64,000 bases of DNA, taken from contig OZ014530.1 of the NCBI GenBank assembly GCA_963966105.1, positions 324,970,421-325,034,420 of the forward strand, read 5' to 3'. The notes under the pieces are model-generated. The model had not been told where the DNA came from and ran no database searches. It saw nothing but the letters and a program-made list of their open reading frames with translations. The first letter of the stretch is position 1. Each line of letters opens with the position of its first letter. This document shows, one piece after another, positions 57,451 to 64,000 of the stretch. The position numbers and the translations under genes were made by a program. Source of the stretch: Volucella zonaria. Its lineage: Eukaryota; Arthropoda; Insecta; Diptera; Syrphidae.

Positions 57451-60400
57451 GTCTCCCTCTCTGGCGCTGAGGTCGCTTCGACGATGCGACAGGAATGTTG
57501 CTTCTTGCTGGTCGTCCTCATCTTCGCAGGGTTCGAACTGGTTGTTCATCTCTGATTTCTTTTGTAGAGGTGAATTTGGTCAGGGACGAAACATGATATG
57601 TCCCCAAGGGAATAGTAAGGTCGTCCTTCGAAGCCACTTGGTAAGTTGATGTCCTAAGTTGGTTGATAATAACGTAGGGTCCATCTCTTCTTGGTATAAA
57701 TTTGGAGGTAATCTTATTTGAAGACTTGTTGAGTACATGTGTGGTGACTAGTACCGAGTCTCCGATTTGAAACTTATTGTGGTCTTGTGATTTCTCTACC
57801 CTTTCTCTGACATCCTGAAGAACTTCAACTAGACGCGTTAATTTTGAAGTGATTTGCGGAATAAAATTCTCAGCTTGCGCCATAGCTCTTAAGTCATGTT
57901 TGACGTCATCGATGGTTCTAGGTTCTCTCCCGAACGTTAGATACGCAGCGGTGTAGCCGGTGCTTTGACACTTGGCAGTGTTCATGGCAAATCTTATGGA
58001 TGGCAAGTCGTCAGCCCAAGTTGCATGATTGTTGCCTACAACGATAGCGAGTTGGGTTTTCATATATCTGTTCTTGCGTTCAACTGGATTTGCTTCTGGA
58101 TGAAAACTGGGGTTAGTGTTTGTTCGATGCCCAAGCAATGTGTTAGCTGTTGCATTAGTACAGACATAAATTGTGTGCCATTGTCTGTCACTAATCTTCG
58201 TGGAGTTCCGTAGCGTAGAAAAACTTAATTTAATAATGTTAGAGCACAATGTTCAGCAGTGGCTTCTATTAATGGAAATATTTCTACCCATCTGCTGGCA
58301 AGATCTTCGACCATCAGAATCCACTTGTACCCATCTATCGTTCCAGGTAGAGGTCCAAAGAGATCTACTGCTAGTATTTCGAACCTTTGATTGCTTGAGA
58401 CAGTTTTTAGTAGACCGATCGGTTTTTGGTTGCTAGGTTTATATCTTAAACATTGTAGACAATTACCTATATGTTTGGCGATATCGTTACGCGTTCCTGC
58501 AGTGGAAGCATCATGATAATTTTGGATTCGCGTTCGTGGGTTGGTACAAGAAGTTGCGCGTTTTCAGCATCTGAATTTGGTGAATACCTGTACAATATCC
58601 CATCATTAAGCAAGTAGCCGCGTGTGACAATTTCGGTATTGTCTTCAAAGGATGCAATGATTGCCTTAAGCTGCGTATCCTGAAGTTGTGCTTCTCGAAT
58701 TTCTTTGGGTTTTCTTGCAGGAATGTCCACCTCAAATGCGCAGAGTTTGACCCCAGATTCAGTATGTTCTGAATTATCGCATGGCTGTCTTGATAACATA
58801 TCTGCGACTATATTGGTTCTTCCCGGTGTATACTCGATGTGGAAATTGTAAGGTTGTAATTGCAAGGCCCATCTTGCGACTCTACCGGTTGGTGATTTCA
58901 GGCTCAATAGCCATTTCAACGGCTGATGATCTGTTATCAGAGTTACTTCACCCTCTTCGATGTAACCACGAAATTTGTTTACCGCCCAGACTATGGCCAA
59001 AGCTTCACGTTCCGTGGTCGAGTAATTTCGTTCAGCGGCGGTTAAGAGTATGGAAGCATACTCTATTGGGTGTTCGTTGACTTTCTCCCCCTGGACTAGA
59101 ACAGCGCCGATCGTTGCTGGCATTTGTCTTCAAATGGAATGGCTTCCCATCACTGGTTTGTTGTAAAATTGGTGCAATTATGAGTAAAGTCTTCAGGGTA
59201 TCGAATGCCATCTTCTCCTCCTTCCGCCACTTCCACGGGGCATTTTTCTTTGTGAGACTGCTTAGTGGCTTTGATACATTAGCAAAATTGTTGATAAAAC
59301 GGCGGTACCACGAACATGTTTGTAAAAACGATATTACTTGCTTAACGTTTTTTGGTTCTATTCGTTTTGCAGTGGCAGCAGTTTTATCAGGATCAACTTG
59401 TATGCCTTGATTTGTGATCAATTGTCCAAGGTATTTTACTTCAGCGCAGCAAAATTTTGATTTTTTTCTATTCACTTTTAATTTGAATATGTCAAGACGT
59501 TCAAGTATTCGCTTTAAATCGCAATAGTGCTCTTCAAAACTGCTGGAGCAAGTAATTATGTCATCTAGGTATGTTAGGAGGAACATATCTGCGAGACCAT
59601 TTCGAAATCTATCGATTAGCCTTTGGAAAGTTGCTGGTGCGTTTCGTAAATCAAAAGGCATTCGCTTGAAACGAAACATCCCGAATGGTGTAACAAATGC
59701 AGTTTTGTCCTTATCTTTTTCCGCTACCTGGATTTGATAATACCCAGACTGCAAGTCAAGAATGCTCTTAAACAGTGTTCTCTTTGTTGAGTGAAGGAGG
59801 TCGTCGATCCTAGGTAGTGGATATCTGTCGGGAACTGCTATTTAGGTGCCGGTAATCAATGCAGACTCTGATACCTTCTTCCTTTTTAGGCAACAGCACG
59901 ACAGGTGCAGCCCAAGGAGATTCACATTCTTCGATATCACTTTCCAACATTTTAATGAGTTCAGTTTTAAGCTGAGCTCTTCTAGTGGGTGACAGGCGGT
60001 ATGATGTTGTCGCAATAGGATTATGATTGCCTGTGTTAATTTTATGTATTGCAAATGGGGTTGGCTTGGACAAAGCATCAAACACTCTTTCTTCACTTTT
60101 TAACAATTCGTTTAAGCGATTTTTTTCAAGGGAACTTAGCTCAATTCCTTCATCTTCGCGAAGTTCGACATCAAAAGCGAGAATTTCCATGCAAAATGGC
60201 TCCAATTCTACTTCTTCTTCTTGTAATTTGACGGGGGCCAGGAAGAGCTTATTTATGTCTTTCTTCCGTTCAGGGGTCACTTCGTCGTTCTAAGTGAATC
60301 ACGGAATATGTTCTGTATTGAATGAGGTGAGTAATCATTGCTTACATATTCATTTTTTTTCCTTTTTAGGGGTATTGCAGGTCCAAGGTTTTCAATCGGT

Positions 60401-61146
60401 TGTGGTGTTGTGGGAAGTGGAGGAATTGTTGATTGGTTATCAAAGCATGTCAGGAAAGTGGATTTGCGTTCTGGCTATTTGCGTGATTTGTACGTTCAGT
60501 GCCTTTTCCTTCCGGTGTCAACTGTGATTGTTGAAGGTGCATCGAAGTATTGCCAATAGGCGAAATAGGTTTAAAAGCATCTTCGTATGCTCGGTATCAT
60601 AAAAATCGAAGACTTTTTCCTATTGATCCGCGAAGTACCACAATCTTTGACCTAAATCTAGGACAATACCATTTTGTTCGAGGAAGTCAATACCGATCAA
60701 TGTTCTGTTGTCAGTTGCCTGTGGTAACACCAGAAACTTTATTGGTCTCAAACGGTTTCCAATGATTATATTTGTGTCTCCAATGTATATCTGTTGGGAC
60801 TTTGCATCTCCGTCAGCAAGTGTGACGTCAGAATTTAGTTGATAAAATTTTGTCCCCATTTTGAGAATAACTTCCTTCCAGCCACACTTGTTCGAGCCGC
60901 GGTATCCAGATATGCTATGCCCGTTTCTCCATGGGAAGCAATAGGTATCCTCGGTAAATCTGTGCTCAATGTGGTCTTAATTGAGTTAAAAGAAACCGTT
61001 GCTGGTCCTTTCGGTAGCTCTTTGCATGTTGGACAGTTGAAACGGAAAAACCCAGGTGCTTTGCATTTATCCTCTTCTAATAAAGCCAAAAGTTCAGCAG
61101 CTGTGAACACCCTAAACAACAGAAACGAATAACGAATAATAAACAT
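57451..61146 (-). pseudogene. Ty3/gypsy pol (5'-truncated element)
   Basis: Minus strand, N to C. A gag remnant with a knuckle-like CKAPGFFRFNCPTC is followed by protease with AYLDTAARTSVAG (about 60900) and LIGIDFLEQNGIVLDLG (60859-60620). RT has AAPVVLLPKKEEGIRVCIDY, then MQSGYYQIQVAEKDKDKTAF and catalytic YLDDI (59558-59572). RNase H has ERNYSTTEREALAIVWAVN and TDHQPLKWLL (59123-58467). Integrase has CLQCLRYKP, VDLFGP, VTDNGTQF and a Glu in FHPEANPVERKNR. The C-terminus has GPYVI and YHVSSL, as in gypsy-type integrase tails. Frameshifts occur near 60850, 59820, 59100 and between 58470 and 58250. Gag and the 5' LTR are missing. Confidence 0.9.
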
Positions 61147-61417
61147 TTTTTTACTAATATCATCTTCGAATAATCAAAGATTATACCTAATAGTATCAAA
61201 AGAATAAAAAGATTTTATTTTTTGAATAGCACTAGGTGAAATTTTTATAAAATGAGAGTTTCTACAGCCTGGTGTTCCCATTTGGGAACACAGTATTTTG
61301 CACTTCAATAAAAAAGAATGCACACGAAATATTCGATTCTTTTATGGAGAAAGCATCATCAATATATCTACTGATATAAAACTCAGATGAAAACCTAATC
61401 CAAAAAAATGTTGAGTA

Positions 61418-61492
61418 CAGTAATACCCCGGACTTACGCGATAGGTGGGACCAAGAGATAGCCGTGGAAGTCGAATTCGCGTAAGTCGGGGT
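61418..61492 (+). repeat. Isolated Tigger-like terminus (hairpin)
   Basis: Begins cagtaataccccgg after TA and contains gacttacgcga, with the complementary cgcgtaagtcgggg 45 bp later (61478-61491), so the end can fold back on itself. This layout is usual for Tigger/pogo element ends. The element would extend rightwards; no opposite end is visible. It is not clearly part of the Tigger fragment at 55495-56231, whose orientation does not fit. Confidence 0.55.
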
Positions 61493-61618
61493 TCAACCTT
61501 GCATATAAATGTGGTAATTAAGTAGAATTGAAATGTAGTAATTTATGTTTTATTTTCTATTTTAAGTTACAATGCATACGTTATAGTGCTACAACTTAAT
61601 CTTTTATTATCTAATAAA

Positions 61619-62020
61619 TCTTCTAAGAACCATCCGACCGCGACGATGAACCAACGAGAACTCTCCGATCGTTTTTCCATCTGTCCGTACCTCGCCTCAT
61701 AGCAATGACCAGACGTTTAGTTGATCGAGCATTCGATACTAGGCCCACGCCTTGGCTACCCAGCTGAATACGACTCCGGCTCCACATACCCCAGCGAGCA
61801 ACAATATGAACCTCTTCCAGCTTGTCATTGCTCCGAATTGTTATCCGCTACCGCACGTTCATTCACTTTTAATTTATTCTTCTTTCTGGGTCATCTTCCT
61901 CGCATTACTCAAGTGTAATGCACTGCCTAGTCACCCACTATGTTGTTGTCACTTGACCTTCATGGAATGTGGCGAGGTAGGGACAGCGACCGCAATAGAC
62001 AAACAAACAAACAAAATACG
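61619..62020 (+). other. Retroposon-like segment with CAAA tail
   Basis: Less AT-rich than its surroundings, starting near taagaaccatccgaccgcga and ending gcaatagacaaacaaacaaa (about 61995-62016). A short simple-sequence tail after a composition shift is what non-LTR or SINE 3' ends look like. No RT motifs are visible and no target duplication was found. An overlapping 96-codon frame (61752-62042) has no recognisable product. Confidence 0.3.
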
Positions 62021-62451
62021 ATACTGCTTGAAGGTGGTCTGAAAGGATTTACTTGTTAGCATTTGTTCTTTATCAATTCTACTTAATTAACTTATCTCTC
62101 TAATTATTTGATTCCACATAAATACGTATAAAGTTTGTGTAATCGGGACCAGAGTCTAAAGAAAACAATAATTTAGAAAAAACATGTTTAATAAAATGTC
62201 AGATAATTAAAACAATTTACATTAGTAGGAATAAAACAACGTAAATCAAAGTTATTGTGATGTCGAAGGCTTCATATATTCTAAGTGCCTGGACACACAA
62301 GCGTGGGATAGAAAGGCATGCCATTGAACGAAGTGGCTACACATAAAAAAGGCTTCATTGGAATGAAAGCAATTTTGACAGATGAGGAACGATAAAATTT
62401 AAAACATGATATCGTTGAGGTAGTAGGTTAATAAATAAATAAATTTGTGAA
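62021..62451. other. Unassigned interval
   Basis: No feature recognised; AT-rich sequence leading to the Harbinger frame. ggcatgccattg (62316) could be part of a terminal region, but I could not pair it. Confidence 0.3.
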
Positions 62452-62998
62452 GTAAAAAAAAAAGAGTGATAGTGACGACATTTTATTAGCAGCGGCAACT
62501 CTAGCAACTGCTGGTATGCTATTTAATGCAGCCGAGGAGGAAAAGCGAAGAAAAAGTAAACAAAGACAAGAACGGGAATGGATCAAGTTATGGAGACAAA
62601 GGAGAGAAGAAAAGGGTTCATTTCGACTGATTCATGATAAAGATGCATTTAGACGATATCTACGAATGGATGAAAATTATTTTATCAAACTTTTGAACTA
62701 CGTGAAATCATCAATTACGAAGCAGAATACAAAAAGGAGGGATGCAATAACACCGAAAGAAGGCTTAACGTTAACGCTGCGATTTTTGGCTACCGCAGAA
62801 ACATATAGAAGTTTGGACTACCAGACAAGATTATCGCGCTCATATATTGGAAAATTTATCCCACACTGTTGTGCTGCTATATGGTACATTCATGCCTCAA
62901 AGGAGTATACTGAAAAGTTGGTACTAAAGCTTCAGATCATTCACGTGAATAAGGTGAAAAACGTGTTCACGTTATCACTCGATTTAATATTGACGTGA
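62452..62998 (+). pseudogene. PIF/Harbinger transposase, N-terminal part
   Basis: The open frame starts before the first ATG (62516) with SDSDDILLAAATLATAG, then continues for 160 codons. WIKLWRQRREEKGSF, DKDAFRRYLRMDENYF, RRDAITPKEGLTLTLRFLAT and SRSYIGKFIPHCCAAIW match the N-terminal region of HARBI1-type transposases ('R...G....L..EL...D...F....RM....F..LL', 'ERL..TLR+LATG', 'S.....I...C.AI'). Just after the ASKEYTEK segment it runs into unrelated sequence and stops, so the DDE domain is absent. No intron is needed in the part seen. Confidence 0.78.
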
Positions 62999-63149
62999 AT
63001 GAAAATTTCATGGATAATGACGTGAATCGCGTGAATAACGTACACAAGTAATTGCATGAAATGAACAATACAATATGAAGAAACATATAAGGCCATCAAA
63101 AATAAATTCAGAAAACAAAAAAAACGTTTATCTTATTGAATTTAAATAT

Positions 63150-63999
63150 TTTTATTACAAAGTATTACGATTTTGATAAATAAAAATTAGCATACCAACA
63201 TTTTCTGGAAGCAAAGAAGTTCTTTTATTTGTAACAATGTTTCCGGCTGTAGAAAAACAACGTTCTGAGCTGACAGAAGTTGCTGGTATGCACAAATATT
63301 GTTTTGCTAAGAATGCAATAGCGGGATATTTTACTGCTTAGTGTTTCCACCATTCAAAAGGGTTAAACGTAAACCTAAGTATGATTGGAGCTGGATTGAC
63401 TCTAGTTTCTTGGTACAGAAATTTCAATTCCTTTTCTGTTTGGCTAGAATCTTGAAGCTGTGCTTGAGGAAAATAGGTTTTCTTTTTGCTGTCTCAAGGC
63501 CTGAAGCCGCTTTTAATTGCTTCTTCTTTCAAACGCTTATAATTTGGCTCAACAACAGACATAAATTGACAGAAACCCTCGCAGGAACAAAAAGATATTG
63601 GCATTTGATTCACTGCTATCATATTTGCTAGTGCCTGGTGAATTTCTTCCATTCTTTCTGGGAAACACTGCGATCTATTCGAAAGCCTTGGAAATTTGTT
63701 TCTGTGTGCAGTAGATGTTGACGGTTGGGTTGCCGCTACAGGACTGTATGATTCGTACGTTCCATCATTTTCAGCTGAAATTAAATATCATAATTTGTAC
63801 ACCTTTTAATATGGTCTATTAAAAATTGAAATTCAAAACAAAAAAAGATAGAACATACCTGCTATTGGCAGAAGTAAGATTATTAACTCCATGAATAATT
63901 CGTAAATGTCGCAATATAGATCCTGTCGTACCGCCGCGACAAGAGAGTGAATTACTATTATCTTCACTATACAATTCGCATATTACTTTTTCACCTTCC
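63150..63999 (-). pseudogene. hAT-family transposase relic (BED finger and hATC), cut by window edge
   Basis: Minus strand. At the window edge a BED-type segment reads SCRGGTTGSILRHLRIIHG (about 63960-63900). Next comes an 84 bp GT/AG intron candidate (63858-63775), then an open segment with PVAATQPSTSTAHRNK and MEEIHQALANMIAVNQMPIS, CEGFCQFMSVVEPNYKRL (63660-63500). After a stop and a frame change the hATC dimerisation domain appears: NPFEWWKH, then KYPAIAFLAKQYLCIPATSV, SSERCFSTAGNIVTNKRTS (63345-63170). The DDE core between is deleted. As written, the phases across the intron (2 and 1) do not match, so the splice is decayed or uses another site. Confidence 0.82.
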
Positions 64000-64000
64000 T

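Noticed and set aside
60027..60559. Plus-strand frames over the gypsy pol start.
   Set aside because: Antisense to the protease/RT coding region; Ser/Phe-rich shadow translations with no domain.
1..64000. CRISPR arrays, bacterial operons or ribosome-binding sites.
   Set aside because: No regularly spaced short repeats and the content is plainly eukaryotic (spliced transposases, Pol III genes, LTR elements).

Overview
The window looks like fly (dipteran) repeat-rich DNA, most likely heterochromatin. Three things point there: an insect-type 5S rRNA sequence (about 118 nt, with a Pol III T-run terminator), canonical GT/AG introns with insect-like lengths, and a transposon set typical of flies (several mariner families, Tc1, piggyBac, P/THAP-like, hAT, PIF/Harbinger, Tigger, Ty3/gypsy, non-LTR elements). 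I cannot name the species. No complete host protein-coding gene is visible.

Positions 1-46126 are a head-to-tail tandem array of one large unit. Unit 1 is 1-17874, unit 2 is 17875-34179, and unit 3 is 34180-46126 and incomplete. The copies are nearly identical apart from discrete indels. In order, a unit holds: an unassigned GC-richer block; a non-LTR RT scrap; a gutted Ty3/gypsy gag-pol relic; a degenerate 5S rRNA copy (+ strand); mariner A (- strand); a fold-back MITE; an unidentified broken coding stretch; a non-LTR element (- strand) split by mariner B (+ strand); a Tc1 relic; mariner C; mariner D (unit 1 only); a THAP-domain P-like element (- strand); a long AT-rich stretch; and a well-preserved 5S rRNA gene (- strand). 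The two 5S copies of a unit lie in opposite orientations and share flanking sequence on both sides, so the array probably derives from 5S rDNA invaded by transposons. Unit 2 carries an extra tRNA-derived SINE inside mariner C. Unit 3 stops inside mariner B, where a longer form of the element is found.

From 46127 to the end the sequence is single-copy here. It holds three candidate spliced exons on the + strand (unidentified), non-LTR relics (- strand), two different piggyBac-type transposase relics (- strand) separated by a small TA-flanked MITE, a Tigger-type DDE fragment, a Ty3/gypsy element with its 3' LTR preserved and its 5' end lost, an isolated Tigger-like terminus, a possible retroposon tail, a truncated Harbinger transposase (+ strand), and a hAT transposase relic with a BED finger and hATC domain (- strand) running off the right edge.

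Almost every transposase here is frameshifted, deleted or lacks a catalytic residue. The features most likely to be functional are the two preserved 5S genes at 17483-17600 and 33785-33902. Family assignments rest on motif recognition by eye, without database searches.
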